DNA of 64,000 bases from Timema cristinae (taxonomy: Eukaryota > Arthropoda > Insecta > Phasmatodea > Timematidae). The notes below the pieces were generated by a model that saw only the letters and a program-made list of their open reading frames with translations, had not been told where the DNA came from and ran no database searches. Positions 23,771-35,472 of this stretch are shown in pieces. The stretch covers positions 6,619,209 through 6,683,208 of the forward strand of contig JBCFYV010011135.1 of assembly GCA_039000515.1 (NCBI GenBank). The letters run 5' to 3'. Position 1 is the first letter of the stretch. Each line of letters opens with the position of its first letter. The position numbers and the translations under genes are program-made.

Positions 23771-24289
23771 AATGAATCATATATTTTTCAAATAATTCTG
23801 TTGTGATTACTAAAATTCAATTAATTTTATTTTATATCCTTGAGTAAGTTTTATTTAAATTTTTCTATGAACATAATTATTATCAATTGAGTTATGTTGG
23901 ACACACAGTGAAGTTTTAAACTAGTACAGTCTGGTTTTACCGCGAGAGAGACATAATTCTTGACGCTCATACTCAATGTGGCTTTTTACATTTCCTCTTC
24001 ATCCTGGCTTCAGCCTTCATTTGGCCAAATAGGACCACAATACCAAAATAAGTTCTTTTCAACATTTTAATGATTTATTTTTCCCGCCATAAATGTTATG
24101 AATTTTCCTAAAATAAATAAATTGTATTCAATAGTTTAACCCTAGCAATGCTAATGGAAGAATGAGAGAATGGGAGATGGGTTAGGGGGGCAAGGGGAGA
24201 ATTTGATCGAGCCCAAACTTTACTCTTGTCTAATATTGACCTAATTTGAATATGAATGAACTCAACCTCCATGTGGTTGTCTAAACTCT

Positions 24290-24495
24290 TATTTAATAAT
24301 GAAAATTCCTTCCTTCACCTCTGACAAGACGTATATTAATCACAGCTTGTGAATGTGTGGAATGCCAGGCCTCCACCGTGGTTCGGATTCCACGTTAAAC
24401 TGTAAGTCCTCCATTTAATCTCACCATCACTCTAACATCACAAATTAGCGTAGTTGCGTATAACGGGTAGTAATACGTGGTGCTAATAATATTTT
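24290..24495 (+). mobile_element. SINE family D
   Basis: ccttccttcacctctgacaa, gtggttcggattccacg and aaactgtaagtcctccattt precede the tail gcgtataacgggtagtaat. The same blocks in the same order occur inverted at 57148-57385 and, truncated, at 53026-53142. The tail is the one found in family A although the bodies differ. Confidence 0.75.
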
Positions 24496-25120
24496 TTTTA
24501 GTAATAATAATGCAAATTACTTTTGAATTGAATTTGCATACAAATGTTTATAATGACAGTAATTTATAGATAGGTTATCAAAGCCCTTCTTAGAATGTCT
24601 GAGATTTGGTTTTCAATTGTTTCACAGAGTTTTTAGTTAATAGTGGCAGCACTGAATATTATGAACCAGTAAACATAATATGTTTAGCCTAAACAAAAGG
24701 TGTGATATGCACAGACAGTTATGATTTATGAACCAAATTGCGACTCACAATCCTAACAATGAGGAGTTTTTTTTTATTAATATAGATATATTAAAAAAAT
24801 ACTACATATATTTACTTTTTAAATTAATGGGTGTTTCATAGTTATTAATCAAATATGTTAAAAATTATAAATTAACAATTACTTTTAAATAAATAAATAA
24901 AATCCTATATAAAATATAGCATGTGATTTCCATGGAGTAGATAGACAGTATACTAGATTAAGGATCTCACCTACTTGAAGGGAACGTGCCAAACACAGGG
25001 ATATTTCTTATTAAAATGCCAGTTCTGATGTTCCAAAACTCCTAGTAAAATTTTAAATAAATAATACTTACTATTTATTATTTTTTTGTGCAATCCTATT
25101 AACATTTTACATCACCAGAC
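24496..25120. other. AT-rich DNA with nothing recognised
   Basis: No coding sequence, RNA-like fold or repeat was found. Confidence 0.4.
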
Positions 25121-25127
25121 ATTATCA

Positions 25128-25365
25128 TTGTAGTCAAATATCAGAGATTACGGTGTACAGGACATGAAGCTCGAATAGAAGATACTATATCCGAGCTCAA
25201 GATATTGCCAAGCTAACTCAATGGGAAGAAACCATTGAAAAGACCTAGATGCAGATGAGTGGACAACATTAGAATAAACATGAAAGAGATAGTTTATAAT
25301 GAGAATGACTGGATATAGCTTGCCAAGATAGAGATATATGACGCAAGTTTGTAATGACAACAATT
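25128..25365 (+). mobile_element. LINE 3' tail relic
   Basis: Translated pieces read RLRCTGHEAR, then NGKKPLKRPRCR, a stop in place of the usual Trp, VDNIRINMKEI, NENDWI, stop, LAKIEIYDASL. This follows the C-terminal pattern of RTE-type LINE proteins: LRW.GHV.R, G.RP.GRPR.RW.D.I..DL..I, then DW..LA.DR..WR. It is broken by two in-frame stops. The minus open frame 25148-25363 is a by-product. Confidence 0.7.
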
Positions 25366-25369
25366 ACAT

Positions 25370-25985
25370 TTTGATTTCTTATTCTCATTTAGGAAGAAAG
25401 TTATCATAGGAGTGAAAAGGCATAATGGGGTTTCCAAAATGTAGGTACTTTCAAGCTTCACCTTCAAATCTCAAGTAAGATCTATTTTTGGGGTTACATG
25501 TTCCTAGTGTCCATCCATTGTAGAGCTCATTATGTGTTTGTTAATCATGTATTGTGTCTGGTCTTAGATTGTTGTTGAGTGTAAGAGATATTCCAATTTG
25601 GGATTCCCCCTAATATAATGAGGACAGTGAAACATCAGATGCAAGGAGGTTAAGATGGAATGACAGTTTCGACTAATTTAAATTTGAGGGATGTGTTTAG
25701 CTTCATATTTCTAATACCGTATTAAGTAATTTATTTAGAATTGTTAAAAGTTAAAAATGATTTTCATTTAAAAGCCTTGTAGGGTTATTTGCATTTATAA
25801 ATACAATCAATCAATCGAGAGCCTAGATTATATTTTTTAGAATCTTACATATTGTGAGATTGAGACCTTAAATCAATTGGACAACATATATTATCTAAAA
25901 GAATAATGCAACTTACAAATGCATATAGTAAAAAAACTTGTCTAACTTGATCAACAAGGCAAATATAAATTGTAAATGCATATAT
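25370..25985. other. AT-rich DNA with nothing recognised
   Basis: No coding sequence or repeat is recognised until the edge of the array near 25938. Confidence 0.4.
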
Positions 25986-25997
25986 AGTTATAAAGAA

Positions 25998-27006
25998 TGT
26001 TATAACGATAATAACATGTAGAGAGAGAGGTCTACTGTTCACAGAACTACTAGTAAGACTGTAGTAACGATAATAACATGGAGGGAGCAAGATCTACTGT
26101 TCACAGAACTACTAGTAAGACTGTAGTAACGATCATAACACGGAGGGAGGTCTACTGTTCACAGAACTACTAGTAAGACTGTAGTAACGATAATAACATC
26201 GAGGGAGCAAGATCTACTGTTCACAGAATACTAGTAAGACTGTAGTAACGATAATAACATGGAGGGAGGTCTACTGTTCACAGAACTACTAGTAATACTG
26301 TAGTAACGATAATAACATGGAGGAGGAGAGGTTTACTGTTCACAGAACTACTAGTAAGACTGTAGTAACTATAATAACATGAAGGGAGCAAGGTCTACTG
26401 TTCACAGAACTACTAGTAATACTGTACTAACGATAATAACATGGATGGAACGAGGTCTACTGTTCACAGAACTACTAGTAAGACTGTAGTAATAAAAATA
26501 ACATGGAGGGAGCAAGGTCTTCTGTTCACAGAACTAGTAGTAAGACTGTAGTAATGATAACAACACGGAGGGAGGTCTACTGTTCACAGAACTACTAGTA
26601 AGACTGTAGTAATAATAATAACATGGAGAAAGGTCTCCTGTTCACAGAACTACTAGTAAGACTGTAGTAACGATCATAACATGGAGGGAGGTCTACTGTT
26701 CACATAACTACTAGTAAGACTGTAGTCATGATAATAACATGGATGGAGTGAGGTCTACTGTTCACAGAACTACTAGTAATACTGTAGTAACGATAATAAC
26801 ATGGAGGGAGAGAGGTCTACCGTTCACAGAATTACTAGTAAGACTGTAGTAACGATAATAACATGGAGAGAGCGAGGTGTACTGTTCACAAAACTACTAG
26901 TAAGACTGTAGTAATGATAATAACATGGGGAAAGGTCTACTGTTCACAGAACTACTAGTAAGACTGTAGTAACGATAATAACATGGAAGGAGGGAGGTCT
27001 ACTGCT
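25998..27006 (+). repeat. Minisatellite of about 58-62 bp, about 16-17 units
   Basis: Each unit contains ctactgttcacagaac, tactagtaagactgtagta, acgataataacatgga and a purine spacer ggga(g)(caa)ggt of variable length. That spacer explains the variation in period. The units are similar throughout, with scattered single-base changes, so the array is relatively young or homogenised. The single-copy relative at 22998-23145 suggests how it began. Confidence 0.95.
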
Positions 27007-27150
27007 TACAATACCACGAGTTTATGGTAGTATATATTCATAATATCAAATTATGTCGTATCCAATTAAATTCATTTATATACACTAAACAGGAAATAGT
27101 ACAATACTTCCAAATATTTGAAAACGCAGAGTAAGACTAATTATATTATT

Positions 27151-27480
27151 TGGTCGTCTACCAAATTGAATGATTGAATTTTAACATTTTATTAAAATCT
27201 ACAAAGAAAAAGTTTACATAAAATTAAAATAACTATTTTAATAATTTTTTTTCACATTTAAACTAAATACACTCAGATTTCTGAAAAAGTTTCTCATGTT
27301 TTTGTTTGTATTTGTTGGTCGTCTAACGAAAATACAGATTAAACTTTAATATTTCATTAAAATTTACACAGAAAATGTTGATATAAAGTTAAAAGTACTA
27401 TTTTAAGTTTATAATTACATCTAAGCTAAAATTATTTGGATTTCTAAATAAGTATCCAATATTTTGGTTTGTATTTCAAA
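27151..27480. repeat. 165-bp tandem duplication
   Basis: tggtcgtcta occurs at 27151 and 27316. The following blocks repeat in order with the same offset: ttttattaaaatctaca / tttcattaaaatttaca, gatttctgaaaaagt / gatttctaaataagt, ttttgtttgtattt / ttttggtttgtattt. The two units are clearly diverged. Confidence 0.8.
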
Positions 27481-28289
27481 CAAAAATTTTAAATTTACTT
27501 CAAAAAACATTTTTGCTTGGATAGTTACAAACCACTCCAATAAAATTACTAAGTTCTAAAATCACTTTTTTGAATTAATGTTTGTCATTTTGTGTAGCTA
27601 TATACCCTTTTTATACCCAGAAAGTTGGTTGTCACATATTGTGTTATTCCACTGTGGTAGGACTTATAAGATAGGGTCAATGTGTTGTAATCTTTCAAGG
27701 TAAACTTCAGGGTAAACGTAGTCTATTGTATTTTACCAATTAAACTTCAAGTGTTATATTTTAATTAATTATGTTAAATATTGTAATAATAACAATTTAT
27801 CATCTTGGGACATGTTTTAAGCAATTATTACTAAATTATATTTAGTATTTAAAGCTAAAAATTTATGCACAATATCTTTTTTCATGATCACAACATTTTT
27901 TATTTATCTATGAACTTCATTTTGGCTCTGTAAATAGTTCATACATTCAATTCGAGTTCACTATAACTGTACAAAGTGAACTTCATGCCCATAATAGATG
28001 GTACAGATATGAAGTTTTTTGATTAGCTATACATTGTTAAGTGTGAGTTTGATTATTTATTATAAACAATGAAATGCATTACTTGATTTTAAAGAAAATA
28101 GATTATTAATAAATTAGGTGTTTTAGCCATTAATAATTTATTTGCCCTAGTGTGCTTATTTTTATGGTATTTGCACTGATTCTAGGAATTTGAACGAAAA
28201 TTTAAATCCTAATACAAATTTAATAATATATTCTTAAATACAATATTATCAACTAACACACATGTGGCTGGTCGCATAGACAATAATGC
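27481..28289. other. AT-rich DNA with nothing recognised
   Basis: No open frame or repeat of note. Confidence 0.4.
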
Positions 28290-28455
28290 GAGATCAATTA
28301 GAGGTCAATTTCTATGAGCAAGTGCGGATGGGCATACCACTTTACCGGATAGGCATTTTCACACATCTTCCAAGGTTCCATAACATATTATAATCGACAT
28401 TGGACCAACGGAAATTGTGCTACGGATTTTTATCCATCCAGTAAATTCCATCGAC
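28290..28455. repeat. Repeat family G, copy 1
   Basis: aatttctatgagcaag, tttcacacatcttccaagg, cgacattggaccaacgg and gctacggatttttat appear in the same order as at 45278-45425. Class unknown. Confidence 0.6.
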
Positions 28456-31383
28456 CTCTGCTAGTTTTGCACCAATGAACATAGGGCCAGGGGGCGATCA
28501 TTTCATTTCAACATCAGCGAGGTTGACAATTTAATAAACAATAGTATAGTTAATAGCCAATCTGTATATAAAATTTCATTTTCAGTTTAACAAGGAACGA
28601 TTTGGAAGTGATTGCTCTGAATACTTCGGATTAAACTAATAAGAACATTATCATCAATTAACTATTTGTCTCTCTGAGCATTTTTTAAAGGAGGAAATAG
28701 CTTTTAAATTTTATTACTATATGTAATAGTTTTTGCAACTATTATTTGAACATTAAATTCTTATTTTAGTGGCTGATAGCAGTAATATATATGCATACCT
28801 TTGTATTTGGAGTGTGGCTTATATTATAGATCGGGGATGCACACACAACATTTAACACCTGATGGGCACTTCTTACTCTAATTGATAAATGGTGGGCTGG
28901 AGGGTAATTAGCTACCCCCTTCTCGGACCCTACACGTCGCCAACCACCAACCTAACTGTTTTCTAGTTCTACAAATAGATCTGTACATTATACTGACATT
29001 TGATGTTTGGAAAGATTACTTATGATACATTAAAAACCGACACAGATATATATCTTTTAAATTAGCTCTTTTAGTCAATTGAATTTAAAAAAATATCACT
29101 CTCAAAAAAGTTTGAGGTCACAGAATCAATAGCTATTATATTCGAAAATCTAAATTTTAAATTGTAAAGAAGCCGTTTTGAAAACAGACAAAATTCCACT
29201 AAAAATTATTTAATTCACAGAAAGCACCTGTTTACAAAAGACTGAACCTAAATAAGCCACCAGTAATGTTAACTTTTAGTAATCCTATAGCAAGTAGTGA
29301 CTTGGTTTCAAAATATTCTTTGAGAATCGGGTTCAATGTTGGACACACAAATTGGCAAGTTTCACTCGAAATATTCATCAGTCATGCGGGAATGACCGCT
29401 TTGTTTTATCAGTTTAATCTAAGAAAATGTCTGTCCATATAATAAGTGCTTCCGAATAAAGTTGACGTTTCTATAGCATGATAATACAATGCTTACATTT
29501 ACTTAGACAAATACATTTTATAATAATATCGGTAAAGAAACTTCTGAAAATTTTGCCTTCAGCTCAGGAGTACCTTGAAGATCAATTAGCTCCATCTTGA
29601 AATCGGTTGATGCAAAACGTTCAGATTTGGTGTTTTGAGTGAATTCCTGAACACAATAGATTTAGATTAGGTTACTTCTTGTGGGCCGCAGAAAGTGATG
29701 CTTAGAGCTGCGGGATTTTGTTTTGCACATCTCTTTTAGAAGGGAGTATTACGTATAGAACCCTCAGATTTTGTTCCAACTAGAAACGACGTTATAGAAA
29801 ATGGTAGAGTTCAGACTCAAAATGTTCTTTAATCATACAAACCTCTATCTCTATATATACAATAATAATTTTTGCCAGTAATACGAATAAAATAAATTGC
29901 AGCAAAGCAATTTTAATGTTTGTTTCAGGTTATGTTACAACCAGCCTTGAAATCAAGGAATCGTTTGCATTCAATTGATTCGTTCTATTAAAACCTGAGC
30001 TATATCCAAGAAACTTAATATATAAGTTTCCAATTGCACTATGTAATTCTAGACAACATAAATTATACTAAGAATTTAATAATACTAAATTATTCCTTCA
30101 ATCTTTGTTCAGTTACAAAATTATGTTAAGTGATTGTCTTACTATTTTAAAAATTAATTTAGGTGGAAATAAAAGGGACAGAATTAATAAATTCAGCTAA
30201 CACAACCTGGGGTTTACATAAATAAAAACAGTAATTCAGCTTGCACTTTATATAGCTGACACCGTAAAAAGAGATAATGGCTGCCTGTTGAATGAAACTG
30301 ATCGTTAACCCCAAATCCCTCACCCTACAAACACATTAGATAGTTAAACTATGTTTGTACAGAAAATATAGGTCAACTTGAAGACTAAACAATGCTCCCT
30401 CCATTTTAAAAACTACATGTAGGACAATGTTAATAGAATAGAAGGGTAGTGCCACATGGATGAATTTGATGATGACATTGGCTACGCCATTCAGTACATA
30501 GTAATTATATTTTAACTTTAAACCTCCAAAAATACACATTTTCTTAAAATAAGTAGAGTAATGATGTTAAGTAGACATTGGTGTGGATTTTAAGATTTAT
30601 TTATTATTCAAGGTTCAGTGTAGTTTTGTACATACAACGCGCTGGCTTGTGAAGTGACGTCACAAGCTCAGCCAAGCAGAGCTGCCATCTATTATCTATT
30701 CATTGATGTAAGTATTGTACATCACTTTAAGAATAATTTGATGTACTTATCTTTATTACAATAATACAATTTTTCCCTGGATTTAAAATTGAAATATTTT
30801 TCATAATTATTAATATTTGGATTTGAAGTTGATACTTTCTCTTGAAGATCAAGCTAGGAATAAAATGAATTAATAATCAAAATTTTAAATATATTAATTT
30901 ACAATAACCATTTTTCATGTGGTTTAATACGTCAATCTCACAAAATATGTCAAATTACGTCCTAGGCACTTGTTCGTTTTCTTATAATTTTAAATTCAAT
31001 TCACTTGAGATGAGCCATTAAACGGAAAACCTTTAAAAGAGCTGCCATTTTGAAAGAGATCAAAAAAACTTGTAAATGTACGTTACATACACAGTTTGGC
31101 TTTGGTTCAAACAAAGTACTTGTCAAATCTTGCTAAAACTGGTGAATGCATTTGACAGTTATCGTGGAGCAAATTCCCACGCTGACAGACGAAATGCCAA
31201 ATTATCAAGTTAGATACAAACTTGTTACGATCACTCAAATATGTGCTATGTGTTTGAACTTATACGAGAAATAAATATGTATTCGGAACATAAAGCAATA
31301 GGCATAATTCATTAATATTTTAATATATAGTTCTTACGATAAGCCTGCACAAAGTCTTGCTACGCGTAAAGAATTATAGATTA
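28456..31383. other. AT-rich DNA with no recognised gene
   Basis: Scattered segments of higher G+C (28460-28520, 28840-28970, 29670-29830) lack open frames or motifs I recognise. The 67-codon minus frame at 30336-30539 is not credible on its own. Confidence 0.4.
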
Positions 31384-31767
31384 TCTATAAATATAAAAAG
31401 AAGCGTTTGTTTGTGTGTTTGTTTGTGCGTTTGTTTGTTTGCGATGTTAGCCAAATCTACGGCACGAAGAGATCTGACATTTTTAACATTGGTGGACGGA
31501 AGGGAGTCCGAATGCACCTCGAAGCAGGATTTTTTACATTTTTAATTAGCTTTTAATTGGGCTATATTCAACACATTTTTGAAGACAATATTGTTAATTT
31601 GGTTTAGAATTACGTTTCAAAGATAACTGTGATAAAAATATACCTCACCCTCGGAAAAAAAAATGTGTACGAAATCAATCGTAGTTCTAAACCATTTTTG
31701 TGGGGAAAGGGCTCATATAATTCTTATACCACAGTGGGTCACGGGCAGTCCTGTGCGGGATTTCTAG
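31384..31767 (+). mobile_element. Non-autonomous Helitron-like element
   Basis: The 5' end begins TC (tctataaatataaaaagaag), the form common at arthropod Helitron 5' ends, followed by a gtttgtttgtgtg tract. The 3' end is CTAG at 31764-31767. Eight bases upstream is a hairpin: cacggg at 31740-31745 pairs with cctgtg at 31750-31755 (one G-T pair, loop cagt). The base before is A and the base after is T, the usual Helitron target. There is no target duplication, as expected. At 384 bp it is far too short for the Rep/helicase protein. Confidence 0.65.
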
Positions 31768-32730
31768 TTTTCTAGATACACTAATGGTGAATGCGTAATT
31801 TAGAACTTTGAATAAATATAGCGGCATTTGTATGAAAGGAGAGTAGGAAAAAATCAAGTAAAACAATAATCAAAATGAAATAAAAATATACTATCTCAAA
31901 CTGATTTGATTAGTTCTTAACGTGAATCTTCAAAATAATGTATAATTATTTATAATGCATTGTAGATGGTTTTTATTTTCCTACTCAAGGTCTGTATCTA
32001 ACTAAAGTGTGGAGAATATGGGGAATGAATGAAGAGAACTAGTCATAACCAGGCAAGAATAGCTGGGTCAACATTCAACATTCACAGGGTTTGTAGTACA
32101 CTTGACCAAATATTTGATAATTTGTGATTTTTGAGGAAATCTACCAATTCAAGATATTTTAAGGTGTTTAATGTGGGGACATAGGTAAGGCCAGTATTGG
32201 CCAGTTTTTCTTCAATTTTTATACAAAAGCACTTTTTTGGAGCAGAATTTAAAAAAAATCTTTTGAATCTATAAATATAGCTTAATTTTATTCACACGGT
32301 GATATCAACAGTATTGTAGAATATCTTTATTGAGTATAGCACCATCAGGTGACATACATTTAAAATGAAGAGAGAAAGTTGCCTTTAATTCCAGGACATC
32401 CTTGATAGGTATTCAAGAAATGGTGACATCATGTGAAGAAAATTAAACTCGATGTTTTTACTCGAACATTTGTTTATTTATTTTGGCAAAAAAAGGTTTT
32501 GCTATACAATCTGCAAAATAATTGCCCCTAGTTTGAATTCCATATATCCCCACCTTAAGGAATTCTTTTTTTTGTCATCGAAGAACCCGTTATAGCATAT
32601 GTACATTCAACTATTAACGTAAATAAAGTGGGGTTAGGATGACACGAAATATTCTATAATCTCTATATTTGTGGAATAAATAAAACAGTATTAAAATAAA
32701 AGGTTTGTTTAATTTTTTATAAAATGTATT
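31768..32730. other. AT-rich DNA with nothing recognised
   Basis: No coding sequence or repeat was recognised. Confidence 0.4.
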
Positions 32731-32856
32731 CAGGCATGCCATAATACAACACACCCAGTCATGTAATTACACACTACAACCAGGCATGTCATCACACAGC
32801 ACATTTAGGCATGGCATCACTTAACACAACCAGGCATGTATCCACACAGCACATTC
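32731..32856 (+). repeat. 25-bp minisatellite, five units
   Basis: The motif caggcatg or a one- or two-base variant starts at 32731, 32756, 32781, 32806 and 32831, an exact 25-bp period. Most units also carry a catcacacagcacat-like block. Confidence 0.85.
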
Positions 32857-33125
32857 TACCTGTGTCAGGTTTTTGTTGTCTCTGGTGTTTTCCGAGGAAA
32901 CATAGAATAAAATGGAGCCCTTGAGGCCCCCCACTACCCCCCACAACGAGCGGTTGTTTCCTGCACTTTTCTCATTTCCTCCTCGCTTGGCGGATGTTGC
33001 CTTCACTAGCATGTTGCGCTCACTGTCCGCGAGGCAGTGTTGCTTCCGACCATCTTCTTACCTTCACTGCTCCGTTCCCAGCTGGCTGGCTGGAAATGTT
33101 TATTCAGGCCGATAGCTACCCGCAT
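32857..33125. other. GC-richer segment, unrecognised
   Basis: This stands out in composition from its surroundings (polypyrimidine blocks, scattered CpG). Opposite open frames of 67 codons (32912-33115 plus) and 63 codons (32821-33012 minus) show no known motif. It could be a decayed exon, a promoter or a transposon fragment. Confidence 0.3.
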
Positions 33126-33496
33126 CATTGAACACTCAGGATAGGGAATAATCTTCTTTTTGACTGGTTTTGTTACTAACGAGTAAAAACAGGGCCGTAC
33201 CCTGGATAAATATTATCATGTTTTTATAAGAGATGTTTCCCTTTTTAAATTCACAAAAATACTTTTAAGTTTCTGCTAAATCTAAATTCCTTATCCATAG
33301 TGCATTTGTGTAACAACACAACACTACATACCCTCGACGGGGAGTAAGAGATTGGGCGTGAATCTACTACGATTTTTCAAAATATCAAACCCCTGATAAA
33401 CTACTTATTACATACTAGAATCATACATTAGGGAGTAAGAGAGTATGAGTGTGTAAGAGATATGCAATGGAGAATATAAGTGCCCTTGAAGTGTAA
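33126..33496. other. AT-rich DNA upstream of the LINE relic
   Basis: Possibly a decayed upstream part of the LINE, but no reverse transcriptase motif (such as YADD) is visible. Confidence 0.35.
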
Positions 33497-33975
33497 GTGT
33501 CATACATATCCTATTTTGTACACATTTTCATATTTTATGCAGAAACATGGACATTGAGTGTAAGAGAGACTAGGAAAGTGGAGGCCATAGGAATGAAATA
33601 TGTGATGAGCTTGTTAGTTGTCACGAGGAGAAATAAGATTATGAATGAAGTTATCCAGGAAGGAGTTAGAGTACAGGGAGTACATGAGATAGTAGAGGAA
33701 GCAAGACTGAGATGGTATGGACATGTAGTGAGAGTCAAAAAGGATATAATACCAAAGGGAATGATTGAAATGAAGTATGTAATAAAAAATATCTGCAAAA
33801 GAGGCCAGAAAGGAGATGGGAAACCAGATAGCAGAAATAGTGCAAGTGAGAGGAAAATAATATAAGCAATTATGTGAGGAATAATGTTGAAAGGAGAGAG
33901 GAAGAAGGATACATTTCACTAAATTGACAGAGTAATCGTTGACTATGATGATGATAAGGATAATTATGATGATGG
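33497..33975 (+). mobile_element. LINE (RTE-like) C-terminal relic
   Basis: The open frame 33497-33865 reads, from codon 15, YAETWTLSVRETRKVEAIGM, then a region with RRNKIMNEVIQEGVRVQG, and ARLRWYGHVVRVKKD. This is the hallmark run (ETWTL, R..NE.I...GV, LRWYGHV.R) that follows the reverse transcriptase domain in RTE-like non-LTR retrotransposons. The usual G..RRGRP..RW segment is disrupted (KRGQKGDGKPDS). It ends at 33940-33975 in (GATGAT)-type repeats. The first 13 codons of the frame are unrelated upstream sequence. The catalytic domains are absent, so it is dead on arrival or decayed. Confidence 0.8.
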
Positions 33976-34690
33976 CATGTAGATACACATTAGTCTACCC
34001 GAAAATAAGATTTACTACTAACAGATAGCAATTGCGTTGTTAAGTTTATTTTTGGCGTAAGTTGGCTTTACCCCTCAAATCAATTCAACCCCCTCAAAGG
34101 AAGGCTTAGGTAAAGCGTATATTAAGCCTACTACGACTGAACTAGTTTTTTAATTAATTTGTAAAACAGGTAAGACTCAGATTTTAGCAATTCATAAATT
34201 GCGTAGTATAGTACCATTGCATAAGTTCAATATTTCTACCAATCTCCCAGCAATCGGATGACCTTCAACAACAAAGTTTAGTCCTAGTTTATGGAAGTAC
34301 TTTGCTACACTAAGGAGCAGGTATTTTTTATATATCGAACTAAGTAATAGCTAGAGGAATCTATATTATTAAACCCCTTTGAGGTATTTATCGCTTCGTT
34401 CCGCCATCTTTATTTGCAATTAATTATTTTTATTCCGAAAACTGAGTTCAGAGCTAAGTTATTAGAATTTTGCATATTTCAGAAAGTTTTAGATATATTG
34501 AAGCTCAGTTAACCATTCCCTGAATATGATTATTAAAATTATTAATACTATTTGCAAATATGGACTGCTGGGAGAAAAATTTAAGACCTCAACGGCTACA
34601 ATCGGTTCAGAACTACAAGAAAAGTTGTGGTGAAAAGTTTTTTTTATTTTATTAATAAACTAAACCCGGCTTTAACGGAGTGAGATATTT
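33976..34690. other. AT-rich DNA with nothing recognised
   Basis: No coding sequence or repeat was recognised. Confidence 0.4.
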
Positions 34691-34930
34691 TAGGGTATTA
34701 ATAGTAAAAAGGAAAAGGCTAAAAAGTGAAAAAACAGTAAAATATAGAGAATTGAAAGAATATAAAGGGCAAAAAGTGCAATAAAGATAAAAAAAATAAT
34801 GGCAAAAAAGTTGAACCGGACAGAAAGGGTAAGAAGGAATAAAGTACAAAAAGTAAATCTTATAAAAAAGGTATGAAAGTTAAAAGGCTTAAAAGGGATG
34901 AAATTGACTAGAATTGCAAAAAGTTATTAA
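34690..34930 (+). repeat. Purine-rich cryptic repeat
   Basis: The plus strand is almost all A and G with few T and very few C. It is built from irregular recurrences of aaaaagt, aaaggg and aaaggc roughly every 10-20 bases (gcaaaaagt, ggcaaaaaag, acaaaaagtaa). This looks like slippage on an A/G-rich seed. The minus frame 34652-34849 is a by-product. Confidence 0.65.
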
Positions 34931-34959
34931 TTTATTAATAAAAAGTCCTTCTTTAGTGG

Positions 34960-35197
34960 CCACATGATCCAAATCAACCCTCTTTTAAAAGACTAAAATG
35001 ACAATGTCCGGGAGATCATGGTTCAATCCTGATCAGGTGTATTTTGGGCCGTTCTTCCTAAATGTTTCCCCACTCGCTCTTCACGCAAACGTGGGTACAC
35101 TTCCTCCAAGTTCAACAATCTCCATTGATAACCCATCAGCGTAATTAGTACTAATGTGTATAGCCAAAAACGGTAGTAAGTCGTGGTGATAAAATAT
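34960..35197 (+). mobile_element. SINE family A, diverged
   Basis: Head relic tagtggccacatgat, B box ggttcaatcctgatc, body (ttcttcctaaatgttt, ctcttcacgcaaacgtgg) and tail (ggtagtaagtcgtggtga) are in family order. The head differs more than the body. Confidence 0.75.
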
Positions 35198-35472
35198 AGA
35201 CCTGCCCAACTCTCATGAATAACTTATCAACCCATTGGTTATATAATATTATCATCATGTTTTTATTTTACTTTATCTTTATTTATCTTATATAAGACAT
35301 TTTTTAAATGAAAATATAAATAAATTGAACTGACCTATTTTTTTTCCTTGGAACAAACAAGCTCGTCCCTTTTAGAATGATACAACCGATCTTACTTTAA
35401 TATTTTTTTTTTCCAAATAAAAGTAAATTTGACTGTGAGAACCATATGTTTAACCTCCAATACTGTAATAAT

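Noticed and set aside
25845..26090. 81-residue ORF, minus strand
   Set aside because: It overlaps the start of the 58-62-bp array, and its 5' third is repeat sequence.
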